Shown here piece after piece: positions 26,036 to 34,304 of a stretch of DNA of 55,318 nt. Both the position numbers and the translations under genes were made by a program. Source of the stretch: Rhizobiales bacterium CCH3-A5 (GTDB lineage: Bacteria; Pseudomonadota; Alphaproteobacteria; Rhizobiales; Beijerinckiaceae). The DNA lies in assembly GCA_001556025.1 (NCBI GenBank), contig LSIB01000059.1, forward strand, positions 1-55,318. The letters are read 5' to 3'. The notes beneath the pieces were generated by a model. The model saw nothing but the letters and a program-made list of their open reading frames with translations. It was not told where the DNA came from and searched no databases. How positions within the stretch are numbered: the first letter of the stretch is position 1; the number at the start of each line of letters is the position of its first letter.

Positions 26036-26791
26036 TCAGCCGGGCTCAGGCCGCGGCCAGCGCTGACGCAGAAGCTCACCGACCGCCTCGACGCTGACGG
26101 CGGGCGAGAACAGATAGCCCTGCAGGTAGTGGCAGCCGGAGATTCTGAGGAAGCGCTGCTGCTCGCGGGTTTCGACGCCCTCCGCAACGACCTTGAGGCC
26201 CAGCGCGCGCGACAGCGCCGTGACCGCCTGCACGATGGCCGCCGCCTTCAGATTGCCGACGCCTTCGACCATCGACTTGTCGAGCTTCAGCTTGTCGAGC
26301 GGCAGTTTCTGCAGATAGGACAGGCTCGAATAGCCGGTGCCGAAATCGTCCAGCGCGATCCTGACGCCATGCGCGCGCAGGGCCTCCATGGCGGCGCTGG
26401 CGCGGCCGAAATCCTCGATGATCGTGCCTTCCAGCAGCTCGAGCTCGATTTGCGTCGGCGCGACGCCGACCTCGGCGATCAGCGCAATCATGCGGGCGGA
26501 AAAATCCGGGTGCTGGAACTGGCGCGCGCTGATGTTGATCGCGACCGAGAGGTCGGGCCAGCGACGGGCGTCGCTGCAGGCCTGCCGCAGGATGCGCCAG
26601 TCCAGCGCATCGGCCTCCTCCGGCGTCGCGATCGCGGCCAGCATGTCCTGCGGCCCGGTCACCGAGCCGTCCGCTCGCCGCGCGCGCAATAGAGCCTCCA
26701 GCCCGACGAAACGCCCGCCATCGGCCGTGACCTGCGGCTGGTAGAACAGCATCGGCTGCTCGGCCGGGTCGGTAGCGGCAGCGTCGCTCAA
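26036..26791 (-). CDS. EAL-domain cyclic-di-GMP phosphodiesterase
   Basis: A standalone EAL domain of 251 residues. Catalytic features look intact: GLEALLR (the EAL motif), NISARQF, ELLEGTIIEDF, LDDFGTGYSSLSYLQ with the DD pair, LKLDKSMV, and VVAEGVET. It should hydrolyse c-di-GMP to pGpG. There is no GGDEF, PAS or membrane segment. No ATG precedes the domain; TTG at 26791 with AGGAAGG upstream is the likely start. An ATG far upstream at 27154 would run antisense through recJ. Divergent from recJ. Confidence 0.85.
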   Translation of the reverse strand: MSDAAATDPAEQPMLFYQPQVTADGGRFVGLEALLRARRADGSVTGPQDMLAAIATPEEADALDWRILRQACSDARRWPDLSVAINISARQFQHPDFSARMIALIAEVGVAPTQIELELLEGTIIEDFGRASAAMEALRAHGVRIALDDFGTGYSSLSYLQKLPLDKLKLDKSMVEGVGNLKAAAIVQAVTALSRALGLKVVAEGVETREQQRFLRISGCHYLQGYLFSPAVSVEAVGELLRQRWPRPEPG

Positions 26792-26912
26792 GACTGCTTC
26801 CTTCCTGAAACCATCCCGGCAATCTAGCAGCCGAAGGTTATCAACTTCACAGCGCCGCGTTTTGCCGGGAGGGCCGGTTGACGAAAGCGCCGGCCTGCGC
26901 GACCCCGTAGGC

Positions 26913-28712
26913 ATGACCCGTTTCCACGATCGCGCCTTTCTCGGCGTCACGCGCTCCGCGCTCGGCCGGCCCTGGCGCGACCGGCTCGATGCCGCAGGGC
27001 TTGGCCGGGCCGAGGCGCTGGCGCAGGTCGAGGGCATTCCCGACGTGCTGGCGCGTTTGCTCGCCGGACGCGGCGTCGAGCCGGCCGACGCGGCGCGTTT
27101 CCTCGAACCGAGGCTGCGCGACCTGCTGCCCGACCCTGCGACGCTCACCGGCATGGATGCCGCCGCCGACCGATTGGCGACAGCCGCTCAGCGCGGCGAG
27201 AGGGTTGCGATCTTCGGAGATTACGACGTCGACGGGGCCTGTTCGGCGGCGCTGCTGGCCGGGTTCCTGACGCAGGCGGGAGCACGGCCCCGCATCCATA
27301 TTCCCGACCGGCTGATCGAGGGATACGGCCCCAATCCAGAGGCGATCGCGATGCTGGCGGGCGAGGGCGCGACCCTGCTCGTCACAGTCGATTGCGGCAC
27401 GACCAGTCATGAGCTGTTGGCCCAAGCGCGGCGGCTCGGGCTCGATGTCGTGGTGCTCGACCACCATCAGGCGCCCGAGCGCCTTCCCGAGGTCGAGGCG
27501 CTGGTCAATCCCAACCGTCAGGACGATCTCTCCGGTCTCGGCCATCTCTGCGCCGCCGGCGTCGTTTTCCTGGCGCTGGTCGCCACCAACCGCGCCTTGC
27601 GGGTCCGGGGCTTCTGGGCCGGCCGGACCGAGCCTGATCTGCTGGCGGCGCTCGATCTGGTGGCGCTGGCCACCGTCGCCGACGTCGTGCCATTGACCGG
27701 GCTCAACCGCGCCTTCGTTCGGCAGGGGCTCGCCATCCTGCGCGGGCGGGCGCGGCCGGGCCTCGTCGCGCTGATGGATGTCGCCGGTCTCGACGGCCCG
27801 GTCCAGCCCTGGCACCTCGGCTTCCTGCTCGGCCCCCGCATCAATGCCGGCGGGCGCATCGGCGACGCGGCTTTGGGCGCTAGGCTTTTGCTGACGGAGG
27901 ACGAGATCGAGGCGCGCGGCATCGCCGCCGAGCTCAACCGCCTCAACCAGGAGCGTCAGGAGATCGAGCGGCATGCGGTGGCCGAGGCCGTCGCCGAAGC
28001 CGATTACCGCCTGTCGCTGCAGCCCGACCAGCCGGTGCTGCTGGCGGGTTCGGCCGACTGGCACCCCGGCATCGTCGGGCTCGTCGCGGCGCGGCTGAAG
28101 GAGCGCTTCAGGCGGCCGGCTTTCGCGCTGGCTATAAACGGGGAGGGCGGCGCGACGGGCTCTGGCCGCTCGGTCGCGGGTGTCGACCTCGGCCGGGCCG
28201 TGCGCGCGGCGATGGAGGCCGGGCTCGCGGTCAAGGGCGGTGGCCACGCCATGGCGGCGGGAGTCACCCTCGCTGCCGGCCAGAGCGAGAGCTTCCTCGC
28301 CTTCCTGACGGAGCGTCTGGCGGCCGAGGTCGCGGCCGCTGGCGAGGCGCAGGCGCTGCTGATCGACGGCGCGCTCAGCGCCGGCGGCGCGAGCCCGCGC
28401 CTCATCGCCGAGATCGACAAGGCCGGGCCGTTTGGTTCGGGCGCGCCCGAGCCGGTCTTCGTCTTTCCCTCGCACCGCCTGACCGATGTGATCGAAATCG
28501 GCAGTGGCGGTCATCTGCGGGTCAGGCTCAAGGCCGGCGACGGGGCGAGCATCGGCGGCATCGTCTTCCGCGCCGCGCAGGAACCGCTCGGTCAGGCGCT
28601 GCTGGCGGCGCGCGGCGAGACCGTCCATCTTGCCGCCACGCTGACGCTCAACCGCTGGGGCGGCAACGAAAGTGCCGAACTGCGCGTGCTCGACATCGCC
28701 CGGCAAGCCTGA
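26913..28712 (+). CDS. recJ: Single-stranded-DNA exonuclease RecJ
   Basis: A 5'-3' single-strand exonuclease used in recombination and mismatch repair. It has 599 residues. DHH-family motifs are present: FGDYDVDGACSAALL near residue 105, TVDCGT near 160, VLDHHQAP near 185. HPGIVGLVAARLKERF near residue 390 and GGGHAMAAG near 440 belong to the DHHA1 part. FGSGAPEPVF starts the C-terminal OB-fold region. The ATG at 26913 fits the family N-terminus TRFHDRAFLGVTRS. Followed by tRNA-Glu. Confidence 0.97.
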   Translation: MTRFHDRAFLGVTRSALGRPWRDRLDAAGLGRAEALAQVEGIPDVLARLLAGRGVEPADAARFLEPRLRDLLPDPATLTGMDAAADRLATAAQRGERVAIFGDYDVDGACSAALLAGFLTQAGARPRIHIPDRLIEGYGPNPEAIAMLAGEGATLLVTVDCGTTSHELLAQARRLGLDVVVLDHHQAPERLPEVEALVNPNRQDDLSGLGHLCAAGVVFLALVATNRALRVRGFWAGRTEPDLLAALDLVALATVADVVPLTGLNRAFVRQGLAILRGRARPGLVALMDVAGLDGPVQPWHLGFLLGPRINAGGRIGDAALGARLLLTEDEIEARGIAAELNRLNQERQEIERHAVAEAVAEADYRLSLQPDQPVLLAGSADWHPGIVGLVAARLKERFRRPAFALAINGEGGATGSGRSVAGVDLGRAVRAAMEAGLAVKGGGHAMAAGVTLAAGQSESFLAFLTERLAAEVAAAGEAQALLIDGALSAGGASPRLIAEIDKAGPFGSGAPEPVFVFPSHRLTDVIEIGSGGHLRVRLKAGDGASIGGIVFRAAQEPLGQALLAARGETVHLAATLTLNRWGGNESAELRVLDIARQA

Positions 28713-28775
28713 GAGCCGCGCCGCGCCTGCGGCCATTCGCGCGGCGCTTGCCCACAGGGCGCGTCAAACTCGGGC

Positions 28776-28804
28776 TTGCAGTGCCTCTCCCCTGACACTA
28801 TACC
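28776..28804 (+). promoter_or_regulatory. Promoter of tRNA-Glu
   Basis: TTGCAG at 28776-28781 and TATACC at 28799-28804 stand 17 bases apart, about 41 bases before the mature tRNA. Confidence 0.5.
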
Positions 28805-28845
28805 TCGGCCCGCCTCGCGACGGCCACACCGTCGCTCCAGAGCAA

Positions 28846-28920
28846 GCGACCTTCGTCTATCGGTTAGGACACCAGCCTTTCACGCTGGGGAGACGGGTTC
28901 GACTCCCGTAGGTCGCGCCA
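28846..28920 (+). tRNA. tRNA-Glu (anticodon TTC)
   Basis: The acceptor stem GCGACCT/AGGTCGC pairs perfectly. The anticodon stem CCAGC/GCTGG encloses CTTTCAC, giving anticodon TTC for Glu. The T arm contains GGGTTCGACTCCC, and the CCA end is encoded at 28918-28920. Confidence 0.95.
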
Positions 28921-28938
28921 CCCGATCATGGGTGGCGC
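28915..28938 (+). terminator. Hairpin overlapping the tRNA-Glu 3' end
   Basis: GCGCCACCC (28915-28923) and GGGTGGCGC (28930-28938) are exact complements around GATCAT. The left arm includes the last tRNA bases and CCA. There is no T tract, so this may guide termination or 3' processing rather than act as a classic terminator. Confidence 0.5.
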
Positions 28939-28977
28939 ATCGTATCCCGCCACCTTCTGAGACCACGCCCGGCTCAT

Positions 28978-30336
28978 TCACGCCGCCTGAGTGTTGGGGC
29001 GCGCGAAGGCCGCCTCCATCTCGCGCCGCACCTTCACGGCGGTCGAGGCGGGGTCGTAGGCGACATCGCTCCATTTCAGGCGCTGGCCCTGCGCGATGTC
29101 GGTCTTGAGCTTGACGTTGTGGGCGAGGCCGAGCGGCAGGTAGCCCTCGTCGAGCGAGGCCGAGGCCGGGGTCTGCTTGCCCCAGACGCAGAAGCCGCCT
29201 TCGCCGTCGAGCATCTCGCCGGCTTTCAGCGCGCGCTTGGCGGTCGCGACGACGTCGGAGTTGAACATGATCGGCGCACCGGTCGCCTCCTTGCGCAACG
29301 CCGCCGAGGCGACCGAGATGCCCAGTTCCAGCCCGATCATGTGGATCGGCCGGTAGAGGCAGGCATATTTCCCGCTGCTGTCGGGCAGCATCGAATACTC
29401 GCGGAAACACTCCTCGCTATAGGCGCTGTCGGTCTCGAACACGACATAGGTGCCCATCACCAGCGAATGCGGCACGTCCGTGCCGTCGCGATAGACCGAG
29501 GATGTGACCTCGGTGACGCCGGCCCGCTCCAGCACGCCGCCATCGGCCTTCGGCTTGCAGATATCGGCATGCTCGAAGCGCGTCGCCGGCGGGAAGCTCA
29601 GCCCCTCGGCCTGCGAATGCAGCCCCGTGGCGTTGCACACCGCCGTCATCTCGATGCCCGACTTCGTGCCGTCGACGAACGAGTTGAACATTTTGGGATT
29701 GATCGACTTGCGATCCCTGATCTTCATGTACTTGTCGAGGATGTCCCAGACCGTGTCGGGCGTCGACTGGTGATAGGTCGGGTGGTAGCGCGTGCCCTTG
29801 CCGGCGGACACGACCTTGAAGCCGGCGGCGCGGGCCCAGTCCACATGCTCTGCGATCAGCGCCGGCTGGTCGCCCCAGGCGAGCGAATAGACCACGCCGG
29901 CAGCCTTGGCCTTGCGCGCCAGAATCGGGCCTGCGACCGCGTCGGCCTCGACATTGACCATGACGATGTGCTTGCCGTGCTCGATCGCCTTGAGCGCGAA
30001 GGCGATGCCGGCGCCGGGATCGCCTGTCGCTTCGATGATGACCTCGACGGCCGGATGGGTGACGAGGCTGTCGGCGTTGTCGGTGATCACGGTCGAGCCG
30101 TGCCTGAGCGCGTCGTCGATCGAGGCGGCGGCGTATTGCTCCGCCGGCCAGCAGCCGAGCTTGAGCTGCGAGCGGGCCCGGTCCGTGTTCAGGTCGGCGA
30201 CGCCGACGATGTGCATGCCGTCCGTGTTGCGCGCCTGCGAGAGGAACATGGTGCCAAACTTGCCGGCGCCGATGATGCCGACCGTGACCGGTCGCCCGGC
30301 CGCCTTACGCTCGAGGAGCATGCGATGCAGGTTCAT
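28978..30336 (-). CDS. NAD-binding homoserine-dehydrogenase-like oxidoreductase with SAF domain
   Basis: A 452-residue protein. The N-terminal Rossmann fold has VGIIGAGKFGTMFLSQ and VADLN, then IIEATGDPGAGIAFALKAIEHGKHIVMVNVEADA, split between strands of the same domain. The middle resembles the homoserine dehydrogenase catalytic region. The C-terminal part (about 350-430, ATAKRALKAGEMLDGEGGFCVWG) is SAF-like. Such proteins occur in sugar and sugar-acid catabolism, but this substrate is unknown. It is transcribed alone, away from the catabolic cluster. The start at 30336 (MNLHRMLLERKAAGRPVTVG) fits the domain. Confidence 0.8.
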   Translation of the reverse strand: MNLHRMLLERKAAGRPVTVGIIGAGKFGTMFLSQARNTDGMHIVGVADLNTDRARSQLKLGCWPAEQYAAASIDDALRHGSTVITDNADSLVTHPAVEVIIEATGDPGAGIAFALKAIEHGKHIVMVNVEADAVAGPILARKAKAAGVVYSLAWGDQPALIAEHVDWARAAGFKVVSAGKGTRYHPTYHQSTPDTVWDILDKYMKIRDRKSINPKMFNSFVDGTKSGIEMTAVCNATGLHSQAEGLSFPPATRFEHADICKPKADGGVLERAGVTEVTSSVYRDGTDVPHSLVMGTYVVFETDSAYSEECFREYSMLPDSSGKYACLYRPIHMIGLELGISVASAALRKEATGAPIMFNSDVVATAKRALKAGEMLDGEGGFCVWGKQTPASASLDEGYLPLGLAHNVKLKTDIAQGQRLKWSDVAYDPASTAVKVRREMEAAFARPNTQAA

Positions 30337-30652
30337 GGTCGTCTTTCAGCCTTTTCGTCTCGGCCGATCGGAGATCGGGCCAGCCTCATCCAGCGAGGGC
30401 AGGGCGGTCGGCGACGAAATCCCGCCGCATGGGCTGCGCCCGCGACGGCCGATCCGCAGGCCCGAAGACGCGCGGCAGGCTCGGATGTCTGACTTGCGCG
30501 CGTTCGACGTCTTCTCCCGACGCGGCTTCGTTCGATGAGCCGCTGTCCTCGTGATCGAGTGCTAGCATGGCGAGCCGGCGCAGCTGAAGCGAATAGATTG
30601 GCGCGATCGGTGAACAGAATTCACCCGTGCGCGACAAAGTCTGACCTGCCCC
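30337..30652. other. Intergenic region without a gene
   Basis: About 316 bases upstream of the SAF-domain oxidoreductase and downstream of tonB. No coding sequence is supported. An inverted repeat GGTGAA-N5-TTCACC lies at 30609-30625, a possible operator or weak hairpin. Confidence 0.45.
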
Positions 30653-31564
30653 TCAGCGCGAGAACCGCACCGGGACCGCGAGGCTGATCGTGCCGCCGCC
30701 GAGCCCGTTGGGCGGGGCCGGCACCGGGCTGGCGCGTCGCACCATGGCGACCGCCTCCTGGTCGAGCGCGGCATCGCCCGACGAGCCGGCGAGCCGGGCC
30801 GAGACCACATTGCCGCCCCGGTCGATCGCGAATGCGACCTGGACTGTGCCGGGGCTCGCCCCGCCGGGAAAGCGCTTGTAGCGGTTGAGATGGGCGATCA
30901 GCGAACCGCGCCAGCTTGCGGTCGAAACGCTCGGCTGCGCAGCCGCGCCGCTGGAAGCCTGGTTTGGAGCCGCGGCGCGCGGCGGCGCGGGCGGGGGAGC
31001 CGCGGCTTCACGCTGGCGAGGCCGTTCGACCGGCTTGCGCTCGGCCACGCGCGGCCTGGGCGGCGGTTTTCGCGCGGCGGGTTTTTCGATCCGTTTCAGC
31101 GGCTCGGGCGGCGGCGGGGCCAGCACGGCGAGCGCATTGGGTATCGTCGGCAGTTCGGGCAGCCTGATCTCGGGTTCGGGTAGTTGAACGGGCGTCGGTT
31201 GCGGCTCGGACTCACGCGGCGGCTCGACGGGCATTTCAACGACGGGCTCCGGCGCGGGCTCCGGCGCGGGCTCAGGGGCGGGCTCAGGGGAAGGTGTTTC
31301 CTCGACCGGCTCGGGCTGGGCCTCTGGCGCGACGGGCTCGGGCGCGGGCGGCAGCGTCTCGGCCGGCGCTTCCGGCGCGATCGAGACGGCGGCGAGTTCG
31401 ATCATGATTGCGGGCTCGGGCGCGCCCGCAGCCGCCTCGGCATGGGCCGGCTGCCAGTTGAGCGCGATCCAGAGCGCCCCGGCATGCGCCGCGGCGACCG
31501 CCAGCGCCGCCGCGCTCCAGCGCAGCAGGCCGGGCCAGCGGCTTGCGCGCAGCGCGGGCGTCAT
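30653..31564 (-). CDS. tonB: TonB-family energy transducer
   Basis: A 303-residue inner-membrane-anchored protein. A hydrophobic helix (LLRWSAAALAVAAAHAGALWIAL) lies near residues 14-36. A long Pro/Glu-rich periplasmic spacer with PEPAPEPAPEPAPEP-type repeats follows. The C-terminal TonB domain (about 220-303) has WRGSLIAHLNRYKRFPGGA, GTVQVAFAIDRGGNVVSARLAGSSGDAALD and the final VPVRFSR. It would couple the proton gradient to outer-membrane receptors. exbB, exbD and any receptor gene are absent here. A possible iron-control box lies upstream at 31665. Confidence 0.88.
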   Translation of the reverse strand: MTPALRASRWPGLLRWSAAALAVAAAHAGALWIALNWQPAHAEAAAGAPEPAIMIELAAVSIAPEAPAETLPPAPEPVAPEAQPEPVEETPSPEPAPEPAPEPAPEPVVEMPVEPPRESEPQPTPVQLPEPEIRLPELPTIPNALAVLAPPPPEPLKRIEKPAARKPPPRPRVAERKPVERPRQREAAAPPPAPPRAAAPNQASSGAAAQPSVSTASWRGSLIAHLNRYKRFPGGASPGTVQVAFAIDRGGNVVSARLAGSSGDAALDQEAVAMVRRASPVPAPPNGLGGGTISLAVPVRFSR

Positions 31565-31664
31565 GGCGCGAGAATCCTGGTGGGGCGATCTGGCACGGCG
31601 TCATCCCGCTCCTGGGTGGCGGAAACGGACATAGCGCGGCAGGAATAGCTGTGCAATCACAGTG

Positions 31665-31682
31665 TTTTAGATGAATTCTAAT
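31665..31682 (-). promoter_or_regulatory. Possible Irr-type iron control element upstream of tonB
   Basis: TTTAGA-TGAA-TTCTAA at 31666-31681 is an inverted repeat close to the alphaproteobacterial iron control element, whose half-sites are TTTAGAA and TTCTAAA. It stands about 100 bases upstream of the tonB start. Confidence 0.5.
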
Positions 31683-31819
31683 GTCCTGCTCCCGCCTCCG
31701 CTTGCGGCAAATCGCAACCGCATGGGACGCAAAGCCTTTTAGTCTTGGACCCTCGGCCGGCCGCACGGTCTAATCCGAGCAGAGGGCAGGCAGGACTGCG
31801 CCATCGACGGGAGGACTGG

Positions 31820-32026
31820 ATGCCGCTGATCCGTATCGAGCCGGTCGAGGACTGCCAGTCTGGGCGCTTTGCGATCGAGATCTACTATCCGGCCGACGCC
31901 GAGCGGCCGCTGGTCACGACCGCGCCGCGCTACAAGAGCGCGGCGGCTGCCGAGCAGGACACGATCGCGATCCTGGCCGCCGCCGCCAACAACCCCGCGC
32001 CGGAAGAGCCGCCGAACCGGCGCTAG
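31820..32026 (+). CDS. Small hypothetical protein
   Basis: A 68-residue protein starting MPLIRIEPVEDCQSGRF, with GGGAGGA directly upstream of the ATG. The pattern of an amphipathic strand region (FAIEIYYP, RPLVTTAPRYKS) followed by an Ala-rich helix suggests a compact small fold. No family is recognised. Its stop shares the CTAG tetranucleotide at 32023-32026 with the stop of the convergent dehydrogenase gene. Confidence 0.6.
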   Translation: MPLIRIEPVEDCQSGRFAIEIYYPADAERPLVTTAPRYKSAAAAEQDTIAILAAAANNPAPEEPPNRR

Positions 32027-33234
32027 CCGATGCCGGGCGCAACCTGATGCCGCAGCGCGACCTCGCGGCCCGTGCGCGCCGATTCGAGAATCGCGAGGCA
32101 GACTTCCAGCGTCGCCATGCCCCATGCGCCGGAATGCAGCGGCGCGATGTTTCGCCTCACCGCCGCGTGCAGTTCGTCGATCACCTCGGCGCGCGGAACC
32201 TGCGGAGCGGGCAGGGGGGCGAGCCAGCGCCGCTCATCCTCGTAGATCATCACGCCGTCGGCCAGCGGCCTGAGATCGGCCCCGTCGCAGCAGACGAGGA
32301 CCGGGCCGAAATGATTGTGCGCGACAGGCGCGGCGGCAGCCGACGCCGTCGCCAGCCCATAGGCGCGGCCGTTCTTGAGCGCGGCTTCCGCCTCGGGCGA
32401 CGCGATGGCGGCGAGCGCGCGCCGCGCCGCGCCATAGCTTTCAGGACCGCGCCGCTGACCAAGTTCGCCGATCCAGCCCATCTGTTCGTCGCTGTCGTAG
32501 CGGCCGTAGCCGCTGTAGCTCAGCATGGCGCTTGCGCCGTCATCGAAGGTCAGAAAGGCCTGGTAGGCGCCTTCCGTGGGGCGCGCCGGGTCGAACCGGC
32601 CGGTGACGGCGCGCACCGTCCGGGCCATGCCGCCGGCCAGCAGCCGCACCACATCGACCTGATGCGCGCCCTGGCTGAAGACGACGCCGCCGCCCTGCGC
32701 GGTGTCGAGTTCCTCGGGCCGGCGCGGGCGATACAGAAAGTCTGTGTAATTGGTCGCCGTGATCATGCGGGGCTGGCCGAAGCGGCCGCTGCGGATCAGC
32801 GCCGCCGCGTGGAGATAGGGCAGGTCGAAGGAATGGCTGTGCCCGACCATGAGATGCACACCGCCCTCGCGCGCGGCGGCGATCATCGTCTCGCAATCGG
32901 CAAGCGTCAGCGCCATCGGCTTTTCGACGAGGATGTGCTTGCCGTGGCGAGCCGCGAGCCGGACATGCGCGACATGGAACTGGTGCGGCGAGGCGATGTA
33001 GAGCGCCTCGACATTCGCGTCGGCGCAGAGCCCCTCCACGCACTCATAGGCCTGCGCTGCCTGATCCGGCGTCGAGAAATCTCGAACGACCTGGCGGCGC
33101 GCCTCCTCGCGCGGATCCGACGCAGCAACGAGCCGCACGAGCGGATGCTGCAACAGCGTCGGCAGCATCAGCATGAAGGCGCGGCCGAGCCCGATGACTC
33201 CGAGCCGAAGCGGCTCCACCCCTGCGCCCGTCAC
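32023..33234 (-). CDS. Gfo/Idh/MocA-family dehydrogenase, dihydrodiol-phthalate dehydrogenase-like
   Basis: A 403-residue NAD(P)-dependent oxidoreductase. The N-terminal motif LGVIGLGRAFMLMLP binds the cofactor; EKPMALTLADCETMI near residue 95 holds the catalytic-region Lys of the EKP motif. The GTG start at 33234 overlaps the stop of the reductase gene (GTGA), so both are translated together. The 4,5-dihydro-4,5-dihydroxyphthalate dehydrogenase of phthalate degraders (Pht4) belongs to this family, and the Rieske oxygenase, reductase and decarboxylase-like genes are here too. That role is inferred from context. GTG at 33219 is an alternative start. Confidence 0.8.
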   Translation of the reverse strand: MTGAGVEPLRLGVIGLGRAFMLMLPTLLQHPLVRLVAASDPREEARRQVVRDFSTPDQAAQAYECVEGLCADANVEALYIASPHQFHVAHVRLAARHGKHILVEKPMALTLADCETMIAAAREGGVHLMVGHSHSFDLPYLHAAALIRSGRFGQPRMITATNYTDFLYRPRRPEELDTAQGGGVVFSQGAHQVDVVRLLAGGMARTVRAVTGRFDPARPTEGAYQAFLTFDDGASAMLSYSGYGRYDSDEQMGWIGELGQRRGPESYGAARRALAAIASPEAEAALKNGRAYGLATASAAAAPVAHNHFGPVLVCCDGADLRPLADGVMIYEDERRWLAPLPAPQVPRAEVIDELHAAVRRNIAPLHSGAWGMATLEVCLAILESARTGREVALRHQVAPGIG

Positions 33235-34190
33235 AGGTCCAGCACCAGTTCGGGCGATCTCGCCCGCGAGACGCAGATCATGATGTTGCGCGCCCGTTCG
33301 TGCTCGGCCAGCGCGAGATCGCGATGGTCGGCCTCGCCGGAGACCAGCCGTGTCCTGCAGGTGCCACAGGTGCCGCTTTCGCAGGACGAGGACAGCACTT
33401 TGCCGGCCTCGCGCAGCACCTCGAGGATCGACTTGTCGACCGGCACCTCGTAACGCTCGCCGCTCTTTGCCAGCGTCACCGCGAAGGGCGTGTTGTCCTC
33501 CGGCCGGGCCTTGGCCGCGCCGAAATCCTCGAAATGCACGGCCGCCGAGGACCAGTGACCGGTCATGTCGCGCACCGCCTCCATCAGCCCGCGCGGCCCG
33601 CAGCAATAGAGATGCGCGCCCTTCGGCTCCTCCAGCACCGGCCAGAGGTCGTAGGCCCTGTCGGGGTCGCCGCCGTCATGGTGGATCACCACCTTGCCGC
33701 GGAACTCGGGCGCTGAGAACTCGTCGCGAAAGGCCATCAGTTCGGGCGTGCGGGTGAAGTAATAGAGCTTGAACGGTTTTGCGCGCGTCGCGAGCAGATG
33801 CTTGATCATGGCGCGGATCGGCGTGATCCCAATGCCGCCGGCGATGAAGATGTAGCTCGCAGGACCGGGCTTGAGCTCGAAATCGTTGCGCGGCGCGGTG
33901 ATGGCGATCTCGTCGCCTTCGCCGGCCCCGTCGATCAGGCTGATCGAGCCGCCGCGCCCGCCATGCTCCTTCTTGACCGCGATCACATAGCGGTCGGTCT
34001 CGTCGGGGTCGTTGCAGAGCGAGTATTTCCGCATCTCGCCATTGGGCACGCGCACGCCCAGATGCGCGCCGGGCGTGAACGGGGCCAGCGGCCCTCCATC
34101 CGCCGTCTGCAGTTCGAACAGGCAGATATCCTGCGCCACCATGCGCTTCTCGGTGATCCTCACCGTCTGGGTCGCCGCATCATCTGCCAT
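33231..34190 (-). CDS. PDR-type oxygenase reductase (FNR-like + 2Fe-2S ferredoxin)
   Basis: A 319-residue electron-transfer protein. The flavin domain has MRKYSLCNDPDE (R-x-Y-S-L) near residue 53, and the NAD domain has FIAGGIGITPIRAM near residue 115. The C-terminal plant-type ferredoxin carries Cys270, Cys275, Cys278 and Cys306. It would pass electrons from NADH to the Rieske oxygenase encoded divergently at 34305. This matches phthalate dioxygenase reductase architecture. Upstream of and overlapping the dehydrogenase gene by four bases. Confidence 0.92.
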   Translation of the reverse strand: MADDAATQTVRITEKRMVAQDICLFELQTADGGPLAPFTPGAHLGVRVPNGEMRKYSLCNDPDETDRYVIAVKKEHGGRGGSISLIDGAGEGDEIAITAPRNDFELKPGPASYIFIAGGIGITPIRAMIKHLLATRAKPFKLYYFTRTPELMAFRDEFSAPEFRGKVVIHHDGGDPDRAYDLWPVLEEPKGAHLYCCGPRGLMEAVRDMTGHWSSAAVHFEDFGAAKARPEDNTPFAVTLAKSGERYEVPVDKSILEVLREAGKVLSSSCESGTCGTCRTRLVSGEADHRDLALAEHERARNIMICVSRARSPELVLDL

Positions 34191-34233
34191 CGCTGACTCG
34201 CCCAGCCTCTCTCGACAAGCGTTTCGAACCGCA

Positions 34234-34257
34234 CTAATCTAAGGATTAGATAACTAA
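34234..34257. promoter_or_regulatory. Putative operator between oxygenase and reductase genes
   Basis: CTAATC-TAAG-GATTAG (34234-34249) is a perfect inverted repeat, and TTAG-ATAA-CTAA (34246-34257) overlaps it. They sit in the 114-base divergent promoter region. MarR proteins bind such palindromes, and a marR gene lies in this cluster at 39627; the pairing is inference. Confidence 0.55.
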
Positions 34258-34304
34258 GTAATCGGCCGTTGGCTAGCCCCGGCCGGGATCGGGAGAGACC
34301 TGCG

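Noticed and set aside
26792..27154. A longer EAL protein starting at ATG 27154
   Set aside because: The added 121 residues are antisense to recJ and Ser/Arg-rich. TTG at 26791 with AGGAAGG upstream explains the protein.
26847..28736. A 629-codon minus-strand frame opposite recJ
   Set aside because: recJ on the plus strand has intact DHH motifs; the opposite frame is low-complexity and has no recognisable domain.
28846..30336. Integrative island at the tRNA-Glu
   Set aside because: No integrase gene and no repeated tRNA 3' end were found in the following sequence.
33235..33606. A 124-residue N-terminal extension of the Gfo/Idh/MocA protein
   Set aside because: It overlaps the reductase gene in another frame. 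GTG at 33234 overlapping the reductase stop starts directly before the Rossmann motif.
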